A stretch of 64,000 nucleotides of DNA from Mariniblastus sp964414815 (GCA_964414815.1 CAYPXY010000001.1:186001-250000); one strand, 5' to 3'; positions 54,603 to 64,000 are shown, numbered from the stretch's first letter. A program made the numbers and translations. The notes: generated by a model not told the origin, from the letters alone.

Positions 54603-54854
54603 GTTTAGCCGCAAGCCGAAGCCGACCGCCATTCGTTTGCGATTATCTTAGTAAGTCGATCGACTCATGGTTGAAGCTGAAAGTTCGAGAAGTGGTCGGC
54701 GCAGGCGCGACGGTAGGGTGCGGTGTCCGTATTCAACCTGCCTGCCAATAGAATATCACAACCCGATGCACCGCGCGCCTTGGGGGGGTGCCGATGAAGC
54801 GATTTCGGTGTTGCAGTATTTTTTGGCGGCACCCCCGATGGCTTACGGCTAAAC
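54603..54854. mobile_element. 252-bp MITE-like element, copy 3 (inverted)
   Basis: Starts GTTTAGCCGCAAGCCGAAGC and ends CCGATGGCTTACGGCTAAAC. Its sequence matches the copies at 39384 and 50942 in reverse orientation. It fills the space between the stop of the LysM gene (54580) and the convergent stop of ispG (54876). Confidence 0.8.
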
Positions 54855-54875
54855 ATTCTGGCTTGTCGCGAGCGG

Positions 54876-56015
<1,140 letters not shown>

Positions 56016-56147
56016 TCGAAAATTGGGATGGGGTTCGCTAACGGAATCAAAATTTATGTGTTAGAAAATTAACAAAACATTCCGACTGCTTAGGAAATCG
56101 TCCTGAATGTTGAACAGCTACCATTATTTTAACCATACGGATCGGCT

Positions 56148-56612
56148 TTGGCTTCACCTACTCTGAACATTGTTTTGCATCAGCCAGAAATACCGGGCAA
56201 TACGGGCGCGGTGGGGCGAACCTGTGTTGCGTTGGGAGCCAAGCTCTGGCTGGTTCGTCCGCTGGGGTTTCGCGTTGACGAAAAAACGTTGCGGCGGGCA
56301 GGGCTTGATTACTGGCAACATCTCGACTGGGAAGTCGCTGACCATTGGGAGGATTTGCTGCAGCGTCTTGCACCTGAGCGGATGTGGTTTTTCTCCCGTT
56401 TTGCCATGACTAGTTACACATCGGTTCGTTATCAAGCGGGCGACACACTGGTATTTGGCAGTGAGACGGCTGGTTTACCATCGTCCCTCACCGACTCACA
56501 TTCCGATCACCTCCTGCGGATTCCAACCACCGACAAAGTCCGCAGCTTGAATCTGTCCACCTGCGTTGGCATCGCTGCATTTGAGGCGGCCCGACAGATG
56601 GGTTTTGAATAA
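56148..56612 (+). CDS. trmL: tRNA (cytidine(34)-2'-O)-methyltransferase TrmL
   Basis: A 154-residue SPOUT-fold enzyme that methylates the wobble ribose of tRNA-Leu. The N-terminus LNIVLHQPEIPGNTGAVGRT and the C-terminal knot region VFGSETAGLP and IPTTDKVRSLNLSTCVGIAA are diagnostic. The start is a TTG (no ATG is near), which gives MASPTLNIVLHQ as in relatives. A REP-like hairpin follows ten bases after the stop. Confidence 0.92.
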   Translation: MASPTLNIVLHQPEIPGNTGAVGRTCVALGAKLWLVRPLGFRVDEKTLRRAGLDYWQHLDWEVADHWEDLLQRLAPERMWFFSRFAMTSYTSVRYQAGDTLVFGSETAGLPSSLTDSHSDHLLRIPTTDKVRSLNLSTCVGIAAFEAARQMGFE

Positions 56613-56622
56613 ATTCAATCAT

Positions 56623-56688
56623 AACCCGAAGCGTGAGCGAGGGACGGCACCAACTTGATTGGGCCGTCCCTCGCTCAGGCTTCGGGTT
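56623..56688. repeat. REP-like palindrome, 26-bp stem
   Basis: Two 26-base arms with one mismatch enclose a 14-base loop. The arm begins AACCCGAAGCGTGAGCGAGG, a variant of the repeat at 25441 and 45352. It directly follows trmL and could protect or end its transcript. Confidence 0.8.
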
Positions 56689-56802
56689 AAGAAGAAATAC
56701 GGAACTTATTTCAGGACAACTCCATAGTTTTTGCCAAAAATAAATCTGGAAAAAAATCCTCAACAGGGGTTCCCCTGAAATGACAATCCTCTATGATATC
56801 GG

Positions 56803-56877
<75 letters not shown>

Positions 56878-56996
56878 TTCAATTTGAGCCGAAAAAAACC
56901 GATGTTTTTTACCTTTGGGCGTTCCAAAGTGCAGCAAGTTTTCGATTCGCCAAAACGGTACATACCGTTTTGTGCAACACGAAAGGGGCTGCACAC

Positions 56997-58175
56997 ATGC
57001 CAAAGTTACGAAATATCTTCCCAAAATACCGCAAACATCGAGCCAGTGGGCAAGCGGTTGTTACCCTCAATTCTGTGGACTATTATCTTGGTCCCCACGG
57101 TACAAAAGCCAGTAAGCTGAATTATGACCGCCGGATTGCGGAATGGCTTAATTCTGGTCGATCCCTGCGGCAATCTGAAGAACATGCTGAACTGACATTG
57201 GTCGAGTTGATGGCGTCCTATCTGCGATTCGCCAAAGGCTACTATCGAAAAAACGGCAAAGTCACCAACGAATTTACGGCGATTACAAACGCCTTAAAGG
57301 TGGCAAAAATCTATGGCCGGACCCCGGCGAACGAATTTGGACCGTTGCGGTTGCAGGTGGTTCAATCAGAAATGGTAAAGCTGGGCTGGTGTCGATCACA
57401 AATCAATAAACAAACCAGTCGAATTGTTCGGATGTTCCGGTGGGCTGTCTCCAAGGAACTCGTGCGTGCTGATCTTGCAGCAGGATTGCGAGAGCTTCCA
57501 GGACTGAGGAAAGGGCGAACGGAAGCTAAGGAATCCACACCCGTCAAACCGGTTGATGATTCGGTAATCGAAGCGACGTTATCCCAATTGCCCATCGTCA
57601 TTGCCGATATGGTGCGCCTTCAGCGATTGACCGGTTGTAGACCGTCCGAAGTTTGCCTGATGCGTCCGTGTGATATTGACCGCAGCGGGGACGTTTGGTT
57701 GTACCGGCCAGCGGAACATAAAACCGAACACCACGAACGGAGTCGCGTGATTTCCATTGGCCCACAAGGCCAAGCAATCTTGCTGCGATACCTCGCACGG
57801 GACGCGGAGTCCTATTGCTTCTCGCCAGAGGACAGCGAAACCAAGCGGCGAGCCGTTCAACACGAGCAACGAGTGATTCCGATTGATTACGGGAATCGAC
57901 CAGGCACCAATAGGCGGCGCAACCCCAAACGGAAGCCAGGTAATCGCTACACCACAGACAGCTATCGCCGAGCGATCCATCGCGCTTGTGAAAAGTCGAA
58001 GATTGAGAAGTGGTCGCCGAACCGGATTCGCCACACCACAGCAACTGAAATAAGAAAGACGTTTGGTCTTGAAGCTGCTCAAATCGCACTTGGCCACGCT
58101 AAAGCCGACGTGACTCAAATTTACGCAGAGGCCGACTTGCAAAAGGCTATCGAAGTCGCCCGCAAGATCGGATAA
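56997..58175 (+). CDS. Tyrosine-type site-specific recombinase (integrase)
   Basis: A 392-residue integrase. The catalytic residues are Arg in LTGCRPSEVCLM, Arg-His in SPNRIRHTTATEIRK (the usual first His is Asn), His in ALGHAKADVT and the nucleophile Tyr in TQIYAEADL. The N-terminal 130 residues form the arm/core-binding domain (MASYLRFAKGYYRKNGKVTN). The ATG at 56997 follows AAAGGGG; an earlier start would lie within the tRNA. The start lies 120 bases after the tRNA, the normal place for an integrase that uses the tRNA 3' end as att site. Confidence 0.9.
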   Translation: MPKLRNIFPKYRKHRASGQAVVTLNSVDYYLGPHGTKASKLNYDRRIAEWLNSGRSLRQSEEHAELTLVELMASYLRFAKGYYRKNGKVTNEFTAITNALKVAKIYGRTPANEFGPLRLQVVQSEMVKLGWCRSQINKQTSRIVRMFRWAVSKELVRADLAAGLRELPGLRKGRTEAKESTPVKPVDDSVIEATLSQLPIVIADMVRLQRLTGCRPSEVCLMRPCDIDRSGDVWLYRPAEHKTEHHERSRVISIGPQGQAILLRYLARDAESYCFSPEDSETKRRAVQHEQRVIPIDYGNRPGTNRRRNPKRKPGNRYTTDSYRRAIHRACEKSKIEKWSPNRIRHTTATEIRKTFGLEAAQIALGHAKADVTQIYAEADLQKAIEVARKIG

Positions 58176-58398
58176 GTAAGTTCCCTATTGAACCTTGTGC
58201 GAATCAGCAAAACCTCCGGGCTTTGGCTGATTTGACGTTTTCCCGGTTGAAATCCATCGTAAAATAGTGCAAAGCGTAGCACCTATTGCAAAAAACCAGG
58301 CAGAACAGGCTGGAGGGCTGTAAACCGACTATCGTCTGTGTTCCTGCCTGTTGGATAATTCGTACGTTGGTAATTCTGTTCAGTATTTTGCGCGATCC

Positions 58399-59172
58399 AT
58401 GATGAGTACAAAAATTACTGAAGATGTGGATGAGGTCTTCTGGGATGAAGTTGCAATACTCAACTTGCAACTCAGCGCACTTCGGAACACCATTGCCGAT
58501 GGGGATGATTCACCGCCGAGACTTGTTGAACTCACTCGTGACATCATGATGGGTGATTCCAAGAATGAATGGGTCCTTCACCGCCAATCTCTCCGCGACC
58601 AAATTCAGAGGGTGAGAGAGTTGGCCTTTTGCAGCGATCTTGAAAGCAAAGCCCTTTTTGATTTGGAGAAAAGGATTCTCAGTTGCTCCGAAATAGTTGA
58701 CTACATTGATGCCGCTATTGAGGAACTCAAAACGATCGAGTACGAAATAGAGAAAAGAGATGCCCGAATTAGTATAGGCCATCGAACAGGAAGGTTTGTG
58801 CATTTTTCTGCGGCCCCGGATTTACTGATAGCCGATTCCAAAGGTTTGAACTCAGAATCTTTGTCGTCGAAATTGTCTTTTCCTCCAGCAGATGAGGCGA
58901 TAGGTGATGACAAAGTAACTCAAAACCGAAAGCGTTGGCATGATCGGTTGTCCGTCGATATAGGAGAAAGTACCGTCGTGCTGGATGGCAAAACCTACCA
59001 AGTGTCAGATGATGCTGCGAGGCTCTTTTGGGAGTTAAGAGAAAACTACCCGAAAAATGTGATTGCAAGTGAACTGAATATAAGATTCTCACGTTTAAGA
59101 AATCACCTTGGAAAGCCACTGGCTGCGATTGTTGAGTCATCCACGACGGGAGTATTTCTGGTAGACAATTGA
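58399..59172 (+). CDS. Hypothetical protein with C-terminal winged-helix-like region
   Basis: A 257-residue soluble protein, noticeably more AT-rich than its neighbours. The N-terminal part is helical and charged (FWDEVAILNLQLSALRNTIA; LELEKRILS-like ALFDLEKRILSCSEIVDYID). The last 70 residues (STVVLDGKTYQVSDDAARLF onward to TTGVFLVDN) resemble the winged-helix fold of DNA-binding regulators. It has two adjacent ATGs (58399, 58402). It follows the integrase on the same strand and is probably cargo of the integrated element. No defence or toxin family is recognised. Confidence 0.55.
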   Translation: MMSTKITEDVDEVFWDEVAILNLQLSALRNTIADGDDSPPRLVELTRDIMMGDSKNEWVLHRQSLRDQIQRVRELAFCSDLESKALFDLEKRILSCSEIVDYIDAAIEELKTIEYEIEKRDARISIGHRTGRFVHFSAAPDLLIADSKGLNSESLSSKLSFPPADEAIGDDKVTQNRKRWHDRLSVDIGESTVVLDGKTYQVSDDAARLFWELRENYPKNVIASELNIRFSRLRNHLGKPLAAIVESSTTGVFLVDN

Positions 59173-59372
59173 GGACTCAAATTAGGTTTCCTTTAAAGTA
59201 GGTAGTTACCCCATTGGTCGAGTCCGCCGTGACGCAAATTGTTGTACGTCGGCAGTCTGACTCATATCGTCAGGCCAATGATCAGCGCCCCCCCTCCCTC
59301 TTCGGCTGGCTAATCCGCAAAGCCATTTGAGGTACTCGTCCCGCCGGGACTGGTTGTTCTGGCTTTCCTTTT

Positions 59373-59678
59373 TCATTCGAGTATTTCCCAGTGGCCGCCT
59401 TTAGTGGGGCCGATTCGCTTTAAAACGCTTTCGGATTTGAGCTTCTGAATCTGCCACTCGACTCCTTTCTGAGTAATTCCAAGGGAGAATGCCATTTCTG
59501 ATGTGGAAATCTGCGGATTGGCCCGGATAAACAGCAAAATTTTCTCCCTAGTTTTTCCGAGACTGTACGAGGAAAAACTGCCAACCACAATCGCGACCAG
59601 CAAGATCGTCATCAAAACCAGCACCAACACAAATCCTGAGCAATCCTTTCTTCTGTGCTGCCGAATTGAACCTCTCAT
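59373..59678 (-). pseudogene. Truncated gspK joined to a winged-helix fragment
   Basis: The start ATG overlaps the gspJ stop as ATGA, the normal junction for the next gsp gene. Residues 1-40 are the N-terminus of a GspK-type minor pseudopilin (GFVLVLVLMTILLVAIVV, without the Glu5 of other pseudopilins, as is usual for GspK). The sequence then changes abruptly near 59560 to REKILLFIRANPQISTSEMA and ends IGPTKGGHWEILE, the C-terminal winged helix of Fic/AlbA/RecG-like proteins. A functional GspK is several hundred residues, so this is a 101-residue chimera formed by insertion or deletion. Confidence 0.72.
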
Positions 59679-60244
59679 CGCATACGTCCTCCATGTCGAA
59701 CCAGGCAAACTGGAAATACCGTTCCATCGTCCAGTTCAACTCGCAATATCAGACTCGGTGGCGGATAGTCAGTTTCAAGTCGGCTCGCGGTGCCAAACCG
59801 GCGAACGCCTCGACAAACGATGGACCGGTCCACCCATCGCTGGCTGTTGCTGATCAGACAACGCTCCGTTCTTACCAGATAACTTTCCTTATCCGTCCGG
59901 ACGAGCCGATAAACGACCGCACTGGGCAGTTGATTCATCGTCACGCCATCGGGATTGAATGACCGGCAAGTCAGCATGGACACTTCCGAGCGTTCCATAT
60001 CAACGATAATGGATCGGGAATTCTGATAATCGTCATTGATTTGTGCCTCCAGTCGCCAGCGCAGCGAATCAAACGGAAACTCGTTTTTCAACAACTCCTG
60101 ATTTCGGCTCAACCGACTTGAGAGTCCCATCGTCACGCTCAGCAATATGACGGACAAAGTCAATGCCGCCAGCAACTCAACCAAGGTCAAGCCTTGTCGA
60201 TCTCGGCCACTGAACATAAAAGCGAATTGACGGCGACTAGCCAT
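59675..60244 (-). CDS. Type II secretion minor pseudopilin GspJ-like
   Basis: A 189-residue prepilin. The leader ends RDRQG, cut before LTLVELLAALTLSVILLSV; Glu5 after the cut is present. The C-terminal globular part is beta-rich. It sits in the normal order after gspI, overlapping its stop by eight bases, and its TGA overlaps the ATG of the gspK fragment. It would form part of the pseudopilus tip, but the broken gspK next door makes function doubtful. Confidence 0.75.
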   Translation of the reverse strand: MASRRQFAFMFSGRDRQGLTLVELLAALTLSVILLSVTMGLSSRLSRNQELLKNEFPFDSLRWRLEAQINDDYQNSRSIIVDMERSEVSMLTCRSFNPDGVTMNQLPSAVVYRLVRTDKESYLVRTERCLISNSQRWVDRSIVCRGVRRFGTASRLETDYPPPSLILRVELDDGTVFPVCLVRHGGRMR

Positions 60245-60668
60245 TGTCCTGTTTGTCCCGCAAATCCAGATCCGAAATCAAAATATCGCAATGAGCCAGC
60301 TCAACCGATGGCGCCTGATCGGAATAGATACCAATCCGAACGACCCATAAAGAAACAGATTCAACCGGTTCTCGCTGTTCAATCAAATCAGCCCGCCATA
60401 GCAAATTGTGGTGCAATCCGCTTCTGCCCATCTCTGGTAGGCTGGGAAACCTGTCGGTGGCTGAATACCAATCGGCAAGCAGAAAATCAATAGCTTCGAC
60501 AGCCCGATTCAACTCGTAGGCTTGCGACAACTGGCGTTGGTGCATACGGAACGCCACCAGCAGGGCTACCAAAACGGTGGCCAGCAACGCCGTGGATACG
60601 ACGACTTCAACGAGCGTCAGCCCCGATCTGGCGGAAAAGCTCAAACATGGACTGGATTTCGATCTCAT
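60237..60668 (-). CDS. Type II secretion minor pseudopilin GspI-like
   Basis: A 143-residue prepilin with cleavage site ARSG before LTLVEVVVSTALLATVLVAL and Glu5. Much longer upstream readings exist, but similarity starts only a few residues before the cleavage site, so the ATG at 60668 is used; this overlaps gspH by 62 bases. Later residues (DILISDLDL) are typical of the globular domain end. Confidence 0.68.
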   Translation of the reverse strand: MRSKSSPCLSFSARSGLTLVEVVVSTALLATVLVALLVAFRMHQRQLSQAYELNRAVEAIDFLLADWYSATDRFPSLPEMGRSGLHHNLLWRADLIEQREPVESVSLWVVRIGIYSDQAPSVELAHCDILISDLDLRDKQDNG

Positions 60669-61158
60669 CCTCCGACTCACTGGATTGACCGGAGCCACCG
60701 ATAAAAGCGATCCATTTTCGTTGATTTCCATGAGAGACCTCAATTGCATAACTTGGAGTGGTGCCGTTGATTGAAACTGTAAACGAAGCAATCCCATCGG
60801 AACGTTTGTCATCGATTTGCAGAACCGACTCAATCCTGATTCGGCGTGGAACACGATGAGTCTGCCAGAACAATGCGCCTTGATTCCAGCGGCTGACGGC
60901 GATCTGCTGGTCGTCCAGATCGAAACGAACCAGAACGGGGCGATTGGCCGCACCCGCCGCTCGTCTTGCTCGTCCATCCAGATCGATCAGCTTGTGGCAA
61001 AAGGCTTCGAATCGGGCACGTTCGATTGGCTCGCGGAAACTGACCATAATCACTGACGATGCCATCGCCAGTATCAGTGTCGTCACCAGAAGTTCAATCA
61101 GCGTAAATCCGGCTCGGAAGCGTGTACGATCATAAGATTTTCGAGCCATACGGAGCAA
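60607..61158 (-). CDS. Type II secretion minor pseudopilin GspH-like
   Basis: A 183-residue prepilin with RFRAG before FTLIELLVTTLILAMASSVI. The rest has FDLDDQQIAVSRWNQGALFW and other beta segments of the GspH fold. The TTG at 61158 is chosen because AGGAG lies six bases upstream; the in-frame ATG at 61149 would have a spacing of 15. It follows gspG directly. Confidence 0.72.
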   Translation of the reverse strand: MLRMARKSYDRTRFRAGFTLIELLVTTLILAMASSVIMVSFREPIERARFEAFCHKLIDLDGRARRAAGAANRPVLVRFDLDDQQIAVSRWNQGALFWQTHRVPRRIRIESVLQIDDKRSDGIASFTVSINGTTPSYAIEVSHGNQRKWIAFIGGSGQSSESEDEIEIQSMFELFRQIGADAR

Positions 61159-61159
61159 C

Positions 61160-61660
61160 TTAATCTCCTTTCAGATCAGCACTCGAAATATCCGTATTCT
61201 CGCCCGTGCCACCTTCGAGATTATCCGCACCGAACGATACGACTTCATACGGTTCGCGATCCGGGCCGGGAACGAAATATCGGTACGGATTTCCCCAGGG
61301 ATCATTCAGTTTCCTGCCCTTCAGGTACCCGTCAACCATATTGGGACTCGGACGGATCAATACCTCCAGACCTTGTTCGGGCGTCGGATAGCCTTTTTCC
61401 AGGCTGTAGTACAGTTCCAGCGCATTGGCTATATTTTGAATTTCCGATTTTGCCAGATTCTGTCTTGCCCGAACCATATAGCTGCGGACGCTCACCGTGA
61501 TCGCACCCGCCAGCAATCCGATGATTACAATCACCACCATCAACTCGACCAGCGAAAACCCTCGTCGTTTTGAATCTTGTGAACGAGTGAATCGGTATCG
61601 CGGAGCGGTTTCCACGCATGGCGCCTCCAGAGCACCGGCATCATTCCTCTTACAGCACAT
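61160..61660 (-). CDS. gspG: Type II secretion major pseudopilin GspG
   Basis: A 166-residue major pseudopilin. The class III leader ends DSKRRG, cut before FSLVELMVVIVIIGLLAGAI with Glu5. The remainder, QNIANALELYYSLEKGYPTP, DGYLKGRKLNDPWGNPYRYF and EVVSFGADNLEGGTGENTDI, is the strongly conserved GspG calcium-loop domain. The leader is unusually long (about 35 residues). Its start overlaps the end of gspF by 11 bases. Confidence 0.9.
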   Translation of the reverse strand: MCCKRNDAGALEAPCVETAPRYRFTRSQDSKRRGFSLVELMVVIVIIGLLAGAITVSVRSYMVRARQNLAKSEIQNIANALELYYSLEKGYPTPEQGLEVLIRPSPNMVDGYLKGRKLNDPWGNPYRYFVPGPDREPYEVVSFGADNLEGGTGENTDISSADLKGD

Positions 61661-62954
61661 TACCAGCCTCCAGAATCGGTAACAGGGTCGCAAACAAAAT
61701 AAATCCAACAATGATCGACAAAACAACAATCAACAAAGGTTCCACCACCACTGCCAATCGGTTGGATAATGTGGTCACCTGCTTGTCGTAATCCGACGAA
61801 AGCTGGAACAACATCTCCTCCAGTCGCCCGGACTTCTGCCCCACCGAAAAAACCTGGGACACCAACGGAGGGAAGTATTTGATTCGCTGCATCGCCTCTC
61901 CCAGTTCCTTGCCGGACCGAATCCGTTCCGCAATGATTTCCAAAGCTTCACGCAAAAGAGTATTGTGGCTTGTTCGCGAAGCAATTTCCAGTGCTTTCAG
62001 CAGATCCAGCCCGCTGGAGATGAGAGTTGCCACCACCAGCGAGACTTTCGATATTTCCTGCTTCCGGCTCAGCATTCCAATCAGCGGGAGTCGAAATACG
62101 ATTTCATCCCGAATCCGCCGTCCTGTTTGCGTCCGCAGTCCCCAACCAAGCCCCAGCAGACCTGCCAGACCAATAATTGCCAACCACCAACCATGAGTTA
62201 GCAGTCCGTCGCTCAACGACTTCAGCACCCGAGTCGGCCAGGGAAGTTCCTTGCCCAGATCGGCCAGATTTTCCAGTAGGGACGGAACGACCACCGTCAT
62301 CAGAAAAATGGATACTCCAATTGCCATCACCAGTATGATAACCGGGTAGAGCAGCGCATTGCCTACCCGATCCTTGAATTCCACCGACCGGCGTTTGAAG
62401 TCCGCCAGACATCGCAGCGACTCATCCAGATGCCCTGTGTTTTCTCCCACTTCAACCAGACTGAGGCTCAATTCATCAAACAAATCAGGGTGTTGAGCCA
62501 TTGCGTCTCGCAACGTCACTCCCGATTCGATAACATCTCGAATCTGCATCAAACGAGTTGCCAGCCTCTTGGGTGATTGCGAGATCAAGGTGTCCAGAGC
62601 TTCGATCAGCGGAACGCCGACGGTCAATAAGGTGGCAAGTTCGCTCAGGAAATTGGCGATGGTTGCCTGGCTGTGTTTTCGCCTCCAGGGCCAGGAAACG
62701 GCTGGTGATCGAATGCTTATTCGTTGCGGCTTGCTTTCAGTCGAACCGGCGTCCACATCCGACAGGCCTGATGCTTCCATACCGATACGTTGCAAGTCAG
62801 CGTTGGTAGGAGTTTGCGATACAGCCTCGATTGATAGAATATGCAGCCCACGCTCCCGCAACATTCGTCGAGCGATAGCCGGAGATTCACCGTGGATCGT
62901 CCCCTGAGTCACCCGGTTGTTCTCGTCAGCAGCTTGATAGGAAAAAACAGCCAT
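61650..62954 (-). CDS. gspF: Type II secretion inner-membrane platform protein GspF
   Basis: A 434-residue polytopic protein. The start MAVFSYQAADENNRVTQGTI is the family N-terminus, then two repeated T2SSF domains: ANFLSELATLLTVGVPLIEA and VSLVVATLISSGLDLLKALE. Three hydrophobic segments include YPVIILVMAIGVSIFLMTVV and LLIVVLSIIVGFILFATLLP at the C-terminus. No gspE is seen upstream, where a MITE-like repeat and a transposase lie instead, so the usual E-F order is broken. Confidence 0.9.
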   Translation of the reverse strand: MAVFSYQAADENNRVTQGTIHGESPAIARRMLRERGLHILSIEAVSQTPTNADLQRIGMEASGLSDVDAGSTESKPQRISIRSPAVSWPWRRKHSQATIANFLSELATLLTVGVPLIEALDTLISQSPKRLATRLMQIRDVIESGVTLRDAMAQHPDLFDELSLSLVEVGENTGHLDESLRCLADFKRRSVEFKDRVGNALLYPVIILVMAIGVSIFLMTVVVPSLLENLADLGKELPWPTRVLKSLSDGLLTHGWWLAIIGLAGLLGLGWGLRTQTGRRIRDEIVFRLPLIGMLSRKQEISKVSLVVATLISSGLDLLKALEIASRTSHNTLLREALEIIAERIRSGKELGEAMQRIKYFPPLVSQVFSVGQKSGRLEEMLFQLSSDYDKQVTTLSNRLAVVVEPLLIVVLSIIVGFILFATLLPILEAGNVL

Positions 62955-63161
62955 ACAGCTTATGGAGTTGAATTGCGATATTCCAGTTATTCGCTCAGTC
63001 ATTGTATCAGTTGAGCGAGTTACAGCGACAGGCGAGAATCACTGCTTTGGCTGACTTGCGATTTCAGGATCAACCATCCAACAACGTTGCATTTTACGTG
63101 TGCTCAGATAGCTGATTCGGAACGACACAATCGTTCCCCAACGGTGTCTTTCCCAAAAATT

Positions 63162-63289
63162 GTAACCGTTCACGAATTCGAATCGTTTAACCGCGACGCA
63201 AAGGAAATTTGGCGAGCTTCTGGCATCCATCACAATGAAATCTGATCGCCAAATTTCCGACGCCGAGCGATCTGCCTGTGAACGGTTAC
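63162..63289. repeat. 128-bp nested inverted repeat element
   Basis: GTAACCGTTCAC at 63162-63173 and GTGAACGGTTAC at 63278-63289 are perfect inverted ends of 12 bp. Inside lies a second perfect pair, GGAAATTTGGCGA (63203-63215) and TCGCCAAATTTCC (63246-63258). It is most likely a small non-autonomous mobile element, or the left end of the insertion sequence that begins at 63344. The rest of 62955-63343 holds no gene and is the only place for a gspF promoter. Confidence 0.65.
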
Positions 63290-63343
63290 CAAAAATCTCA
63301 CTCGCGTAGCCAACGGTGTTCAGATTGGAAGAGAGGTTTCAAC

Positions 63344-64000
63344 ATGAAGTTTGTGCTTCACCCCTGGCATCTGTTGCTGGTTGTCATGGCCGCCTGGATC
63401 CATCGCGAGCAGCAGGCAGTGATTGAATACCTGCGAACGGAAAATCAGGTGCTGCGAGAAAAGCTCGGCAAGAAACGAATTCTGCTCAGTGATGACCAGC
63501 GGCGGCGACTGGCTGTTAAAGGGAAAGTGTTGGGGCGCAAGATGCTTGAAGAAGTTGGCACTTTGTTCACACCCGATACGATCTTGCGATGGCATCGAAG
63601 ACTGATCGCCCGGAAATGGGATTACTGCCAGCGACGAAAGACAACCGGAAGACCGGCGATCCCGGATGAAGTCGTTCAGTTTGTGCTTCGTATGGCTCGG
63701 GAGAATCCGACCTGGGGTTACGACCGCATTGCTGGTGCGGTGGCGAATCTCGGTCATGAAATCAGCGACCAGACGGTTGCCAATATTCTCAAACAACACG
63801 GTATCGAACCGGTACCGGATCGCAAACGAACCACAACCTGGGCAACGTTTCTCAAAGCGCACTGGGAGACACTCGGTGCGATTGATTTTACCTCGGTCGA
63901 AGTCTGGACTAAAAAAGGTCTGGTTACTTTCTATTTGCTGTTCGCGATGGAATTGAAAACTCGCCGTGTTCATTTCGCCGGTTGCACCGTCAGTCCAGAC
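63344..64000 (+). CDS. Transposase with integrase core (rve), partial at window end
   Basis: The frame is open from the ATG at 63344 (GAGG upstream) to the edge. The N-terminus MKFVLHPWHLLLVVMAAWIH and the helix-turn-helix-like part with TLRWH-type TPDTILRWHRRLIARKWDYC and RKTTGRPAIP lead into PTWGYDRIAGAVANLGHEIS and then GAIDFTSVEVWTKKGLVTFY with LLFAMELKTRRVHFAG, where the Asp is the first of the DDE triad. Proteins of this kind are abundant in planctomycetes and act as insertion sequence transposases. The C-terminal Asp and Glu lie beyond the window. Confidence 0.85.
   Translation, partial: MKFVLHPWHLLLVVMAAWIHREQQAVIEYLRTENQVLREKLGKKRILLSDDQRRRLAVKGKVLGRKMLEEVGTLFTPDTILRWHRRLIARKWDYCQRRKTTGRPAIPDEVVQFVLRMARENPTWGYDRIAGAVANLGHEISDQTVANILKQHGIEPVPDRKRTTTWATFLKAHWETLGAIDFTSVEVWTKKGLVTFYLLFAMELKTRRVHFAGCTVSPD

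Noticed and set aside
63320..63973. Long minus-strand open frame opposite the transposase
   Set aside because: The plus strand encodes a recognisable transposase over the same bases; the minus frame has no family features.

Overview
The window looks like chromosomal DNA of a planctomycete (Planctomycetota, probably of the Pirellulales type). Several things point there: a subtilase whose N-terminus carries an 'FEQFEQRLVMSA' stretch like the LExLExRxLLSA motif of many planctomycete exported proteins; a membrane Ser/Thr kinase with a leucine-rich-repeat ectodomain next to an ECF sigma factor; a methanofuran/H4MPT-type C1 gene in a bacterium; Na+-NQR; and many large secreted proteins of unknown function. 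GC content looks moderate, and genes run on both strands in short blocks.

Layout. 1-3 kb: partial secreted subtilase. 3-6 kb: methyltransferase-like protein, a class I amidotransferase relative without its cysteine, and an OleA/FabH-like condensing enzyme. 6-12.5 kb: MuiA-like protein, His-rich lipoprotein and large secreted unknowns. 12.8-16 kb: MoxR-type ATPase plus VWA partner. 16-22 kb: HutF, membrane acyltransferase, aconitase. 22-28 kb: LRR kinase, ECF sigma factor, S41 protease, TerB-like protein. 28-35 kb: secreted unknown, then greA-ligA-yeiH. 35-40.7 kb: asparaginase, zinc-ribbon membrane protein, ACT protein, thioesterase, Uma2 protein, Tat-exported sugar isomerase-like protein. 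40.9-49 kb: the Na+-NQR operon nqrABCDEF, followed by a CxxCH protein and an ApbE protein fused to an NqrM domain. 49-56.6 kb: HtrA protease, a fused methanofuran-type protein, LysM protein, ispG, trmL. 56.8-59.6 kb: a tRNA-Met followed by a tyrosine integrase and a cargo gene. 59.4-63 kb: a type II secretion block gspFGHIJ whose gspK is cut after its first transmembrane segment. 63.3 kb to the end: a partial transposase.

How the genes fit together. The clearest functional unit is Na+-NQR. All six subunits are present together with both maturation activities (ApbE flavin transfer and NqrM iron-site assembly) in one fused polypeptide. The second fusion (51.2-53.2 kb) joins domains resembling MfnF and MfnE, consecutive steps in making the C1 cofactor methanofuran. 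The gsp block is probably a decayed or rearranged remnant, because mobile DNA flanks it on both sides and gspK is chimeric.

The window is rich in short non-coding repeats of four kinds: a REP-like hairpin with core AACCCGAAGCGTAAGCGAGGGA (three paired copies and one half copy), a 252-255 bp MITE-like element ending GTTTAGCCGCAAGCCG (three copies), a 114 bp MITE-like element ending AGGCGACCGGCAG (two copies), and local hairpin repeats. Some reach into genes: one REP lies in frame inside the end of nqrC, one MITE touches a start codon and another touches a stop codon. No CRISPR array and no rRNA were seen. No search could be run, so all family calls rest on reading motifs by eye.
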